NCBI RefSeq assembly: GCF_010548275.1
Contig: NZ_JAAGLT010000020.1
Location: forward strand, 1 to 64,000
Source of the DNA: Streptomyces sp. SID12488
GTDB taxonomy: Bacteria > Actinomycetota > Actinomycetes > Streptomycetales > Streptomycetaceae
Length of the DNA: 64,000 nt
Reading direction: 5' to 3'
Part shown: one piece after another, positions 1-8,266 of the stretch
Numbering within the stretch: position 1 is the first letter of the stretch
How the letters are laid out: each line of letters begins with the position of its first letter
Translations under genes and position numbers: made by a program
The notes under the pieces: model-generated
Databases searched by the model: none
What the model was told of the DNA's origin: nothing
What the model saw: only the letters and a program-made list of their open reading frames with translations

Positions 1-151
1 GGCCCTTGAGGTCACCGATTCCGTCGCCGTTGCTGTCCTGGAAGGAACGGACGAGGACCTCGTAGAAGACGGCGCGTTTGAACCACTCGGGGTCCCGGTC
101 CTTGGCGGGAGTGTCCTCGAAGGTGTCAGGGACGGGATCGTTGACGGTCAC
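1..151 (-). CDS. treS: Trehalose synthase TreS, N-terminal part (runs off the window)
   Basis: The first 50 residues of a GH13 maltose/trehalose isomerase, which interconverts maltose and alpha,alpha-trehalose in the cytoplasm and feeds the GlgE glucan pathway. The segment shows the characteristic TreS start, with PEWFKRAVFYEVLVRSF followed by QDSNGDGIGDLKG. The GTG start lies 4 bp after the stop of the glgE remnant, with a GGAGG ribosome-binding site at 163-167. Order and spacing match the usual glgE-treS operon, but the upstream partner here is a deleted copy. The catalytic barrel lies outside the window, so integrity of the gene cannot be judged. Confidence 0.9.
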   Translation of the reverse strand, partial: MTVNDPVPDTFEDTPAKDRDPEWFKRAVFYEVLVRSFQDSNGDGIGDLKG

Positions 152-155
152 GGTG

Positions 156-557
156 TTACTGGCCTCCAGTTGGATACCGCAGCAGGTGAAAGACGTGCGC
201 GGGCGCCCTGCCCGGCTCCGGACGTATGTAGTTGGTGCGGCCCCAGCGGTACGTTTCGCCGCTCGGTTCGTCACGCATCAGTTCGTCACGCACCTCAAGG
301 GAATGCCCCTCGTCTTCCCGCCTGCCCAGGCCGAGTTGCGGCATGTCCAACGAGACCGTGGCTTCCTGGGTGTGGTGAGGGGCGAGGTTCACGACCACCA
401 GCACCGTGTGGCGTCATGGCCCTCGCACCTCGCGGAAGACCGTCGCGGTGACCTGGAAGGTCTCTCCCGCGACGGCCTTGGCCGGGCGTCTGCCGTTCTC
501 GACGGCCGGGCGCACATCCCGTACCGGGATGCGGCCGATGGCCGGGGTCGGGCTCAT
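156..557 (-). pseudogene. glgE: glgE (maltosyltransferase) remnant with large internal deletion
   Basis: From the ATG at 557 the reading frame gives a typical GlgE N-terminus (SPTPAIGRIPVRDVRP, then NGRRPAKAVAGETFQVTA) for 47 codons and stops at TGA 416-414. The same frame then resumes as a typical GlgE C-terminus (VLVVVNLAPHHTQEATVSLD, later GETYRWGRTNY and GRAPAHVF) to TAA 158-156. Intact GlgE has roughly 650-700 residues, so the whole catalytic centre is missing. Just before the junction the next frame reads EGHDA, a normal GlgE continuation, which suggests a small indel as well as the deletion. An AGGTGAG ribosome-binding site precedes the ATG. The remnant cannot be an active maltosyltransferase but still sits directly in front of treS. 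Confidence 0.88.
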
Positions 558-598
558 GGGGCTCACCTCTGCCGTGTACGGGGTCGGAGCGGGCGGCG

Positions 599-895
599 CT
601 ATCCCCCCGCTGTGGAGCGCTGGACGGCGGGGGAGGTGTGCCCGGTGAAACGGTCCCCGTGTGCCCAGCCGGCCTGCTCCCGGAGGTAGGCGACCAGGCT
701 CGTACGGAGATAGCGTTCGGCGGCGTGCACGGCCTCCCGTGCGCACCGTTTCCCCATCAGGACGCACAGGGTGTAGCCCGAGTCCTCGAAACTGTCCCGC
801 GCCGAACGGTCGGACGGGGACGCGAGCATGACGCGCTCCCACGCCCGGTACCTGTTCAGCTGTCGGGCGACCTCGGCTTTGGCGGGCAACAGCAT
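599..895 (-). CDS. DUF5133 domain protein
   Basis: A 98-residue protein starting MLLPAKAEVARQL and containing YRAWERVMLASPSDRSAR and GYTLCVLMGKRCAREAVHAA. This is the pattern I remember for DUF5133, a small Streptomyces family often found beside ATP-binding regulatory proteins and stress genes. No enzymatic motif or membrane segment is visible; it is probably a small helical cytoplasmic protein. It is transcribed toward the glgE remnant and divergently from the ATP-binding protein at 1156, with about 260 bp of shared upstream DNA. Function unknown. Confidence 0.8.
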   Translation of the reverse strand: MLLPAKAEVARQLNRYRAWERVMLASPSDRSARDSFEDSGYTLCVLMGKRCAREAVHAAERYLRTSLVAYLREQAGWAHGDRFTGHTSPAVQRSTAGG

Positions 896-1155
896 GGCGC
901 TGGTCCCCTTCCTCGTGACTCACTGCTTCTGCGCTTCTACGGCGAGACCTTCACTCATGGTGCACGCGCGAAGACCCACCGTCCTGTTGGGTCTTCAACC
1001 ATCACTCCCGGTGCCCGTGGTGCTCGTGTTGCACGAATGGACTAGCGCCCCCACTCTGGAGTGACTCAGAAGCGAACAGTGCTCACGCTTCGCGTTCGGG
1101 GCCCGGCCCCGCAGAGCGTGGAGGAACGTGGGCCCGCCGTGAGGAGCCAACGAAG

Positions 1156-1659
1156 ATGAAGACCGCAGAGTCCTGCTACTACCACCTCGACGTGGAGGTC
1201 TGTCCCGAACGGGTCGGGCAGGTGGGCCGCATCCTGGCCGCCCACCTCCGGCTCTGGGACCTCGAGCACCTCGCCGGATCCGTCTGCCACGGCACCGAAG
1301 TGCTGTTGCGTGCCATCGACGAGCACGCGACCGACAAGCAGGCGGTGATCGAGATGTGGTGGAACGGCCAGCACCTCATCACCGCCATCGCCGAGAACGA
1401 CCGTGACCTGCGCCTCGACCAGGAACTCGGCAACTGTCTGGCGTGGATCGCCGCGGTGAGCGACGGCTGGGGCTGCTGTGTCACCGGCACCGGCGCCAAG
1501 GTCATCTGGTTCTCGCGCCGGGCCCGCGCCTGCGAAGGCCTGCCCCTGCTCCCGGCCCCGCCCGGACCGACCCTGCGAGAGGTACGCCAACTGCCCCGAG
1601 AGGGACCGGCTTTCGCCGGTCCGGAGAACAGGGCGGCGGACGTTCTTGTGAACGCGTAG
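1156..1659 (+). CDS. RsbW-like ATP-binding (anti-sigma type) protein, degenerate
   Basis: A 167-residue protein resembling the HATPase_c_2 regulatory ATPases that Streptomyces carries in large numbers as putative anti-sigma or anti-anti-sigma kinases. The usual N box (ELVTNAxxH) is represented by HGTEVLLRAIDEHA, without the key Asn. The G-box region (GNCLAWIAAVSDGWG) and the closing GTGAKVIWF strand are recognisable. Loss of the N-box Asn suggests weak or absent kinase activity, perhaps leaving a binding or sensing role. The start ATG is preceded by GAGGAGCCAACGAAG. It is divergent from the DUF5133 gene, a common pairing. Confidence 0.75.
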   Translation: MKTAESCYYHLDVEVCPERVGQVGRILAAHLRLWDLEHLAGSVCHGTEVLLRAIDEHATDKQAVIEMWWNGQHLITAIAENDRDLRLDQELGNCLAWIAAVSDGWGCCVTGTGAKVIWFSRRARACEGLPLLPAPPGPTLREVRQLPREGPAFAGPENRAADVLVNA

Positions 1660-1744
1660 GGGCGCGCGGTACTTCCGGACTCTGTCCGGGCATAGTGGAG
1701 TTGGCATCCTGCTACGGGGGCGGGGTGGGTGCAGGGGGAACACC

Positions 1745-2257
1745 GTGTTCAGGTATGTCCACTACGAAGTGACGTGCGCGATCCTCGCGGTCTGCGCGGC
1801 AGCCGTGAGTGCGGGGGTGGTTTTCGGGGTGCAGGGCGCTCCCGAGGCGCCGCGAGGTGTCGCGCATGCGGTCGCCTTCGGTCTGCTGCTCCTGGTGTGC
1901 GCCGCGGGGTTCGGAGTTCTGAGCGTCTCCCGGCTGAAGTGGTTCGGAGAGGGCCAGGACTTCGACAGGGCGGTACCGCTGGAGGAGACCGGCGCGGTCC
2001 TGCCGACGCAGGGCGAGCAGTACCGCAGCTGCGTCAACGTGTACCTCTTCGTCTTCCTGGTGGCATATGCGCTGGGCGGCGGGCTGTTGTGGGAGCGCAG
2101 TCTGGCCCTCTCGCCGCTGTTCCTCGGGGCGGTGTGGCTGGCCCGCGGGTGGCGGGTCGCCCGCTGGGAGCGGTGCCACGGCCTGCTGCTCTGGAGCGGC
2201 CGGGCCCGCGCCCGGCTTCCGGAAGGCGACCAGCACCTGTACTCGTCGGTCCGATAG
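1745..2257 (+). CDS. Membrane protein of unknown function
   Basis: A 170-residue protein with a GTG start behind GGGGGAA. Hydrophobic stretches at about residues 8-30, 42-62 and 96-130 suggest three or four membrane segments; the C-terminal third is basic and rich in Arg and Trp (WLARGWRVARWERCHG). I recognise no family or catalytic motif. It ends only 9 bp before the convergent VOC gene, so the two transcripts probably overlap. Confidence 0.65.
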   Translation: MFRYVHYEVTCAILAVCAAAVSAGVVFGVQGAPEAPRGVAHAVAFGLLLLVCAAGFGVLSVSRLKWFGEGQDFDRAVPLEETGAVLPTQGEQYRSCVNVYLFVFLVAYALGGGLLWERSLALSPLFLGAVWLARGWRVARWERCHGLLLWSGRARARLPEGDQHLYSSVR

Positions 2258-2266
2258 CCGACGGGC

Positions 2267-3082
2267 TCAGCGCGGGAGACGCGACGTCACTGTGAACTGC
2301 GCCCCGTCCGGGTCGCGCAGCACCGCCTCGTACGGCACGGAACCTGAGTCGTACCGCAGAACGCTGCCGCCGCTGTTCTGCGCGGCCTTGACGCAGGCGG
2401 CCACGTCCTCGACCGCGAAGTGCACCTGCCAGTGCGGCCGGATCGTGGGGTCGGGAGCCGCCTCCAGCGCCCCCGAGACGATACGGGCCACGACGTCGCC
2501 CCGGCTGCGCAGCACGACCTCGTTGCCCTCGTAGCGGACCTGGCAGCTGCCGGGCCGGTCCGAGGCCCACTCCAGGATCTCGCCGTAGAAGATGGCCGCG
2601 TCGAACGCGTCGCGGGTGTGCAGTCGCACGAAGGTCGGCGCCGCCCGTCGCCAGGCCTCCCAGCCGGTGAGCAGCTCACCCTCCCAGATCCCGAAGATGG
2701 CTCCGTCGCGGTCGGCCAACAGGGCTGCCCGGCCGGGCGGGAAGGAGAGCGGCCCGACCGCCGCCGTACCTCCGCGCTCGCGGACCCGGGCGACCGCGTC
2801 GTCCGCGCTCGGCACGGCGAAGTACGGGGTCCAGGCGACCACCATCTGCCATACGGAGGCCACCGCGGCGATCCCCGCGACCGGTGTACCGTCCACCAGC
2901 GCGACCCGGAATCGGTCGCCCAGGCGGGCCGAACGCCATCTCCAGCCCAGTACGGCGCTGTAGAACGCCTCGGTGGCCCGTGTGTCGCGGCTGGTGAGGC
3001 TCACCCAGCAGGGGGCGCCGAACACGGAACGGGTCGAGGAGACGACGTCCGTCGCGCCGCTGGAGTGTGTCGGGTGGTTCAT
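2267..3082 (-). CDS. VOC family protein with two glyoxalase/bleomycin-resistance domains
   Basis: A 271-residue protein with two tandem VOC modules: residues about 22-135 (GAPCWVSLTSRDTRATEAFY to RDGAIFGIW) and 145-270 (TFVRLHTRDAFDAAIFYGEI to LRDPDGAQFTV). Such two-module proteins bind a metal and a small ligand; members act as lyases, dioxygenases or antibiotic-binding proteins, and the substrate cannot be inferred here. I chose the ATG at 3082, which gives a normal N-terminus, rather than the longer open frame reaching 3298. Confidence 0.82.
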   Translation of the reverse strand: MNHPTHSSGATDVVSSTRSVFGAPCWVSLTSRDTRATEAFYSAVLGWRWRSARLGDRFRVALVDGTPVAGIAAVASVWQMVVAWTPYFAVPSADDAVARVRERGGTAAVGPLSFPPGRAALLADRDGAIFGIWEGELLTGWEAWRRAAPTFVRLHTRDAFDAAIFYGEILEWASDRPGSCQVRYEGNEVVLRSRGDVVARIVSGALEAAPDPTIRPHWQVHFAVEDVAACVKAAQNSGGSVLRYDSGSVPYEAVLRDPDGAQFTVTSRLPR

Positions 3083-3362
3083 GGCACTCGTGTCCTGACT
3101 TCGTCGACCGGCAGGTACCGGTCGGGCACCAGTCTCCGACCGAACCCCGTCCCGGTGCCTGTCGAGTACCCCGATCGGGTCTGTTGGCACCTGGTGAGTG
3201 CCGCATTGGCGTAGCGCGGAGATGATTCCGGACCGGGATCGTGAGGGGGGAATGCCGGCCGAAATGCGTGCCGAACCGAAATTCGTCCGGACCGTCACGG
3301 ACCCGCTCGGATTCCGGGCGGCGAACCGAACTCACAGGGCTGGCGCGGACTTGTCCGGGCCT

Positions 3363-4223
3363 TCAGCACGCGTCGGCGAGCATTTCCTCAAGCTGTGCAC
3401 GGCTCTTCCCGGAGTGTTCGGCGTACGGCTCGGTGGACGATTCCTCGTCGAGCTCCTCGCGGATGCGTGCGCAGCAGGTGGTGAGCAGCCGGGAGACGTG
3501 CATCTGCGAGATGCCGAGCTGCGACGCGATCCGGCTCTGCGTCATCCCGCCGAAGAACCGCAGGTAGAGGATGGTCCGCTCGCGTTCGGGCAGAGCCCGC
3601 AGACAGGGGCTGACGGCAGTGCGGTCGACGACCAGGTCGAAGCCGGGGTCGGTCTTGCCGACGGTCTCTGTGAGCGCGTACCTGTCGGTGCGTGGCAGCT
3701 CCGCCTCCAGCGACAGCACGGAGAAGCACTCCAGGGCCTCCATGCCGGTACGCACCTCGCTCTCGCTCAGTTGTGCGTAGGCGGCGATCTCGGCGACGGT
3801 CGGTGGCCGTCCCGAGATGGTGGCGGACAGTTCCTTGGAGGCGTTGCGCACCCGATTGCGCAGGTCCTGGACTCGGCGCGGCACATGCAGCGCCCACAGA
3901 TGGTCGCGGAAGTGGCGCTTGATCTCTCCGGTGACGGTCGGTACGGCGTAGGCCTCGAAGGCGACGCCGCGCTCGGGGTCGTAGTGGTCGACAGCCTTGA
4001 CGAGACCGACGGCCGCGACCTGGTAGAGGTCCTCCAGAGCCTCGCCGCGTCCCCGGAAGCGGACTGCGATCCGCTCCGACATGGGCAACCAGGCCCGTAT
4101 GACGTCGTCCCGGAGTGCCTGGCGTTGCGGTCCTTCGGGCAGTCGGGCGAGCCGCTCGAAGTCGGCGGCCGTGTCGGGGGCGTCGTCATGCGGATGTTGC
4201 TTCGTTCTGGTGGCGACAAGCAT
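3363..4223 (-). CDS. RNA polymerase sigma factor, SigB/SigF/SigG group
   Basis: A 286-residue group 3 sigma-70 factor. Region 2 is visible as GEALEDLYQVAAVGLVKAVD, DPERGVAFEAYAVPTVTGE and IKRHFRDHLWALHVPRR; region 3 as PTVAEIAAYAQLSESEVR; region 4 as LPERERTILYLRFFGGMTQ and the helix-turn-helix IASQLGISQMHVSRLL. Streptomyces has many such factors, controlled by anti-sigma kinases and SpoIIE phosphatases; candidates of both kinds lie at 1156 and 16328, though a link is only inference. The ATG at 4223 follows a GGAAGG motif; the frame is open further upstream but loses similarity. A GTG six codons upstream is an alternative start. Confidence 0.92.
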   Translation of the reverse strand: MLVATRTKQHPHDDAPDTAADFERLARLPEGPQRQALRDDVIRAWLPMSERIAVRFRGRGEALEDLYQVAAVGLVKAVDHYDPERGVAFEAYAVPTVTGEIKRHFRDHLWALHVPRRVQDLRNRVRNASKELSATISGRPPTVAEIAAYAQLSESEVRTGMEALECFSVLSLEAELPRTDRYALTETVGKTDPGFDLVVDRTAVSPCLRALPERERTILYLRFFGGMTQSRIASQLGISQMHVSRLLTTCCARIREELDEESSTEPYAEHSGKSRAQLEEMLADAC

Positions 4224-4822
4224 CGCGCGCACCTTCCTCACAAACTGGTGCCGGATGGACAGACACCGGGGGAGGGGTGCGCTCACGGACCGGACGGAGA
4301 TCGGCCGAGACCCGGCGAACCGGCTCCCACGGGCGTGCCTCCAGTCCGAAGCACTACCGGACGAATTCCCGTTCCAGGTGACATGGAAACAAATCGACAT
4401 AAAAAGTGACTCGCTGTCCCCCGTTGGTCGCCACGCGAATTCACCACATGGAACATGCTGCATACATTCTCTTGACTCCCTCCATTCCTTCCTCATGGTT
4501 TTCTACCTCTGGCGCAGAGCTCTATCCGGTCAGTGTGCCGTCGACTTCGGGGTCCTGTTGTTCGCCGCCGTCCTCAGTGTCGTGGCAGCCTCCTCGCCCC
4601 TCGGCACGCCGGCCCGCGGAACGACGGTCACTGCCATGCACCGGAACGTGATGTGCGGCACGCGTCCACCTGGTGTGGAACGGCCCTTCGGCGGATTTCC
4701 GCTGCACACCGCTTGATCAGTGATCAAGGGGACGAATTCGCTGGCCACAGCGCATTCCGCTCATTTGACTGTGCGCCCGGCGCAAGGATAGGAAGCAGCC
4801 ATCCGAGGTCGAGAGGTGGACT
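4224..4822. other. Gene-free stretch upstream of the sigma factor
   Basis: About 600 bp between the sigma-factor start and the gene at 4823. Around 4370-4500 the sequence is more A/T-rich than the surroundings, as expected for divergent promoters. Apart from the perfect palindrome at 4712-4728 I see no RNA gene or convincing coding region. One small frame (4496-4716) would encode a hydrophobic segment but lacks a ribosome-binding site. Confidence 0.6.
4712..4728. promoter_or_regulatory. Perfect 17-bp palindrome, possible operator
   Basis: CTTGATCAGTGATCAAG is a perfect inverted repeat (8+1+8) about 95 bp before the start codon at 4823, inside otherwise gene-free DNA. Its size and symmetry fit a dimeric repressor site. 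No cognate regulator can be named. Confidence 0.5.
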
Positions 4823-5380
4823 GTGCACGAGCCGAACGTGGTCGGGGACTGGCACGAGTACGACGAGCATGCCGGCCTGCGTGTCCGCGTGCACCGTCTG
4901 GTCGCGGCCGAACCGCCGCGCGGGCGCGACGACGCAGCCGAGGGACTGACCTACTTCAGTCTCCGGGTGACGGTCGAGAACCGCGGCGGCCGGCATTTCG
5001 GCGTCCACCTGGAGGACGGCCAGATCGACATCCGGCTCGGCCCCGACGGCGAGGGCGCCTTCATCGACTGGCGGAACTCGCAGTTCATCGAGGGCTTCGA
5101 CGTCCACCCGCTGCGCCGCGCCACGGCCGTCCTGTACGCGGCCGGCCCGGAATCGTCCCTCGCGCAGGTGGACGTACAGATCCAGCTGCGGGTCGAGGAG
5201 GAGTGGGCCGACCGGCACCTCTGGGTGGGCGGGATCGGCCTGCCCGAGGACCTCACCGGCACCGGCGCGCACCACGGCACGGCCCGGGACGGGGTGGCCC
5301 ACCAGGCGAGCGACTTCCTCAAGGAACAGCGGGACCTCAGGGAGCAGCGGGACCAGAAGGGTCAGACGGAACCCAGCTGA
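4823..5380 (+). CDS. Conserved hypothetical protein
   Basis: A 185-residue soluble protein with a GTG start (MHEPNVVGDWHEYDEHAG) after a GAGAGGTGG motif. The first 120 residues look beta-rich, with alternating strands (GLRVRVHRLVAAE, YFSLRVTVENRGG, RHFGVHLEDGQIDIRL), consistent with an Ig-like or DUF4352-type sandwich. The end is charged and probably coiled (FLKEQRDLREQRDQKGQ). I do not recognise a named family or active site. It faces hemC with a 71-bp gap. Confidence 0.7.
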   Translation: MHEPNVVGDWHEYDEHAGLRVRVHRLVAAEPPRGRDDAAEGLTYFSLRVTVENRGGRHFGVHLEDGQIDIRLGPDGEGAFIDWRNSQFIEGFDVHPLRRATAVLYAAGPESSLAQVDVQIQLRVEEEWADRHLWVGGIGLPEDLTGTGAHHGTARDGVAHQASDFLKEQRDLREQRDQKGQTEPS

Positions 5381-5451
5381 GCGACCGACCGAACCTACCC
5401 GGCGCGCTGACAACGCTGCCGCCGGACGGGCCCGGCTTCCGACCCCGGTTC

Positions 5452-6387
5452 TCAGTGCGCGATGTTGTCGATCAGCTCGCGCGCGCCCTGCCGCAGCAGC
5501 GCCACCGCCACAGACGTACCGAGCGTGGCCGGGTCGAGGCGTCCCGCCCATTCGTGGGCGTTGAGCTGGACCTTGCCGTCCGGAGTGAACACGCAGGCGC
5601 GCAGGGAGAGTTCACCGTTGCGGGACACCGTCGCGTACCCGGCGATCGGGCTGTTGCAGTGCCCCTGGAGAACGTGCAGGAACATGCGCTCGGCCGTCGC
5701 CTCCCGATGCGTGTCCGGGTCACCGAGGCCGCTGACCGCGTCGATCAGCTCGGTGTCGCCCTCACGGCACTGGAGGGCGAGGATGCCCGCGCCGATCGGC
5801 GGCATCATCGTCTCGGGGGAGAGGATCTCGCTGACCACGTCCATCCGGCCGATGCGCTCCAGACCGGACACGGCGAGGAGCAGCGCGTCGGCCTCACCGG
5901 CCGCGAGCTTCTCCAGCCGCCGGTTGGCGTTGCCACGGAACGGCACGCACTCCAGATGCGGGTGGGACGCGGCCAGTTGGGCGATCCGGCGCACCGAGGA
6001 CGTTCCGATCCGGGTGCCGTCCGGCAACTCGTCGAGGGTGCGGCCACCGGGGTGGATCAGGGCGTCACGGATGTCGTCCCGCTTGAGGAACGCGGCGAAC
6101 ATCGTGCCCGCGGGGAGCGGCCGGTCGGCCGGTACGTCCTTGACGCAGTGCACCGCCAGATCGGCCTCACCGGCCAGCAGCGCGGCGTCGACCTCCTTGG
6201 TGAACGCACCCTTGCCCTCGACCTGGGACAGATCACCCATCCACTTGTCACCGGTCGTCTTCACGGGGACGACCTCGGTGCGCACCTGCGGATGTACGAC
6301 GGCCAGTTCGGCGCGCACCCGTTCCACCTGGGCCAGTGCCATGGGCGAGTCGCGGGAGACGATACGGATCATTTCAGGGACGGACAT
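5452..6387 (-). CDS. hemC: Hydroxymethylbilane synthase (porphobilinogen deaminase)
   Basis: A 311-residue enzyme that joins four porphobilinogen units into hydroxymethylbilane in tetrapyrrole synthesis. Visible signatures: IRIVSRDSPMALAQV, GDLSQVEGKGAFTKE, the substrate-binding HCVKDVPADRPLPAG, TRIGTSSVRRIAQL, FRGNANRRLEKL, and the dipyrromethane-attachment motif QGHCNSPIAGYA with its Cys. No other hem gene is adjacent, so this is probably an extra copy beside the main hem operon elsewhere. The ATG at 6387 gives the normal N-terminus; the open frame extends much further upstream but is not similar to the family. Confidence 0.93.
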   Translation of the reverse strand: MSVPEMIRIVSRDSPMALAQVERVRAELAVVHPQVRTEVVPVKTTGDKWMGDLSQVEGKGAFTKEVDAALLAGEADLAVHCVKDVPADRPLPAGTMFAAFLKRDDIRDALIHPGGRTLDELPDGTRIGTSSVRRIAQLAASHPHLECVPFRGNANRRLEKLAAGEADALLLAVSGLERIGRMDVVSEILSPETMMPPIGAGILALQCREGDTELIDAVSGLGDPDTHREATAERMFLHVLQGHCNSPIAGYATVSRNGELSLRACVFTPDGKVQLNAHEWAGRLDPATLGTSVAVALLRQGARELIDNIAH

Positions 6388-6997
6388 GCCGACACGATAG
6401 ACCCTCCGGAGCCCCCTCCCAGCCCGAACCGGGTCCTTCGCCCGAGGAGTTCGCACCCGGCGCGGAGGTGACCAGGCGCCCCGCCGCCGGGCCCACGGCA
6501 GGTGCGGCTGCCGGCCCGCGAGGCGGGAAGGACGCGAAGGCGAAGGTCCGTGCCATGGCCCCGGCACCGATGCCCACGACCACCCGGAACCCGTTCTCGG
6601 AGGGCGGCGGCACACCGCCGAACGGGGTGGTCGTCCGGGCCGGTACGACGCCTGCCGCCGCGCCGGACACCGCCGTACCCATGGACCGCGTGAGCGTGTT
6701 GAGGCTGCTCGCGGCGACCGTCGCCGAGACCCGGTACCGGTACCGGGTCTCGGCGGCATGACGGCGAGGGCGTCATCGCGCCGAACGACCTCGCCAACGG
6801 TGATGCCGACGGATTCCCGGACCCCGACCACATGGGCTGGACCGGAGGTCGTCCACGGCACGCTGTATCGCCGGCTCCTGGCCCTGCGCAGGGCCACTGA
6901 CGTGGAAAGCATCGTGTCCACGCACGACGGGGCGGCGTACGGGGTCCACGAGTTGTCCGTCGAGTGGTGACCTCGGGACCCCGCCCGCTTGCTCGTC
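6388..6997. other. Gene-free stretch, possibly decayed coding DNA
   Basis: About 610 bp between hemC and the alcohol dehydrogenase. Several frames are open on both strands, but none looks like a known protein or has a convincing start. A fragment near 6850-6970 (plus strand, VVHGTLYRRLLALRRATDVE) might be the tail of a decayed gene. The notable element is the 34-bp palindrome at 6722-6755. Confidence 0.5.
6722..6755. repeat. Perfect 34-bp palindrome with no spacer
   Basis: Two 17-bp arms (CGCCGAGACCCGGTACC and its exact reverse complement) meet with no loop, centred between 6738 and 6739. It lies about 240 bp downstream of the alcohol dehydrogenase stop and 335 bp upstream of hemC, both on the minus strand. 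A perfect spacerless palindrome is unusual for a terminator; it could extrude as a cruciform, be a protein-binding site, or mark a recombination junction. Confidence 0.8.
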
Positions 6998-8032
6998 CTA
7001 CTCGTCGAAGGTGACGACGACCTTCTCGGCGGCTCCGGGGGTGAGAGCGAGGTCGAAGGCGGTGCCGACGTCACCGAAGGGGACGCGGTGGCTGATGAGC
7101 TTGGCGAAGGTCTCGTGGTGTTCGACGAGTTCGGGGGTGACCTCGAAGATCTCCGTGGGGTAGCCCTGGGAGGCGATCAGGGTGAGCTCGCTGCGGAGCA
7201 TGCCGCCGAGGTCGATCTGGTCGGACTTCTTCTGTACAGCGACCATGACGAGCTTGGCGCCCCACTTGGCGGAGTCGACGGTGGTGTTGAAGACGGCGGG
7301 GACACCGGCGGCGTCGATGTAGATGTCGGTGCCGGGGCGGGGCTGGCCGAGGGCGTTGGCGGCCTGGCCGTGGAGTTCCGTCAACCGCTCCGTCACGTTC
7401 TCGGTACGGGAGTTGATGACGGCGTCGGCGCCGATGGCGAGGGCGGTCTCGAGGCGCTCGGGGATGACGTCGGCGACGACGACGTGCTTGACGCCGCGCA
7501 GCTTGAGCCAGATGGTGGCGCCGAGACCGATGGGTCCGGCCCCGAAGACGATGACGGTGTCCTCGGAAGTGGCTTCGGAGCGGTTGACGCAGTGCCGGGC
7601 GACCGCCATGGGTTCGTTCAGTGAGGCGACGTCGAAGGGGACGGTGTCGGGGAAGACGGCGACCGTCCTGCCGACCTCGCAGTCGTCGAGGAGCAGGTAC
7701 TGGCTCATCGCGCCGTGTGCGCCGCCGCAGCCGATGATGCCCGACGACACGCCCTGCGGGTTGACGACGACGCGATCGCCGACCTTCAAGTCCCTCACCT
7801 CCGCGCCGAGTTCAATGATCTCACCGGCGGGTTCATGGCCCAGCGGGATGGCGCGCATGGTGCCGTCGGCGGTCGGCATGCCGCCGAGGTGGAGGAAGAA
7901 GGTGTCCGTGCCGCAGATGCCGCAGGCACGGACACGCATGAGGGCGTCCTTGGGGCCGGTTACGGGGCGTTCGACGTCGACGACCTGGACCTTGTCCTTC
8001 GCGGTGTGTACGGACTTCATCGTGGTGACCAT
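6998..8032 (-). CDS. Zinc-dependent alcohol dehydrogenase (medium-chain family)
   Basis: A 344-residue MDR oxidoreductase. The catalytic-zinc motif is CGICGTD near residue 37, with GHEPAGE (His-Glu) near 66; the Rossmann fold is marked by VIVFGAGPIGLGATIWL. The structural-zinc lobe with four closely spaced Cys is missing (VVVNPQGVSSGIIGCGGAHG instead), as in sorbitol- or threonine-dehydrogenase-like relatives with one zinc. The substrate cannot be told. The ATG at 8032 is preceded by AAGGCGAG; a second ATG at 8020 is possible. No partner gene is adjacent. Confidence 0.87.
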   Translation of the reverse strand: MVTTMKSVHTAKDKVQVVDVERPVTGPKDALMRVRACGICGTDTFFLHLGGMPTADGTMRAIPLGHEPAGEIIELGAEVRDLKVGDRVVVNPQGVSSGIIGCGGAHGAMSQYLLLDDCEVGRTVAVFPDTVPFDVASLNEPMAVARHCVNRSEATSEDTVIVFGAGPIGLGATIWLKLRGVKHVVVADVIPERLETALAIGADAVINSRTENVTERLTELHGQAANALGQPRPGTDIYIDAAGVPAVFNTTVDSAKWGAKLVMVAVQKKSDQIDLGGMLRSELTLIASQGYPTEIFEVTPELVEHHETFAKLISHRVPFGDVGTAFDLALTPGAAEKVVVTFDE

Positions 8033-8266
8033 GAGTAACTCGCCTTCTGTGTAATGGAGTTGGTGTGTCTGTGCGTGGGGGCTGTGTGGGGCGGCCGGTG
8101 TTCAGGCCGCGGTTGGTGTCCGGGGTGGCGTCGATCCGGACGTCGGGGGCACTGTCTGCCCCGGGTGATCGCGTCGGCCCGGATGCCCTGCTTCCGGTAT
8201 GCCACGCCCGGTTTCCCGGCACCTGGGCGTCTCGCGGTACTTGTCCGCTTCATGAGACATGAGTGC

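Noticed and set aside
4496..4716. Small frame starting MVFYLWRRAL with a hydrophobic segment
   Set aside because: No ribosome-binding site, composition unlike exported Streptomyces proteins, and the mature part has no recognisable pattern.
6758..6970. Frame ending VVHGTLYRRLLALRRATDVE and onwards
   Set aside because: It may be a decayed gene tail, but neither family nor start is clear, so it is only mentioned in the gene-free entry.
5452..7074. 540-codon reading of hemC with a long N-terminal extension
   Set aside because: The extra 229 codons show shadow-frame composition and no similarity; the family N-terminus begins at 6387.
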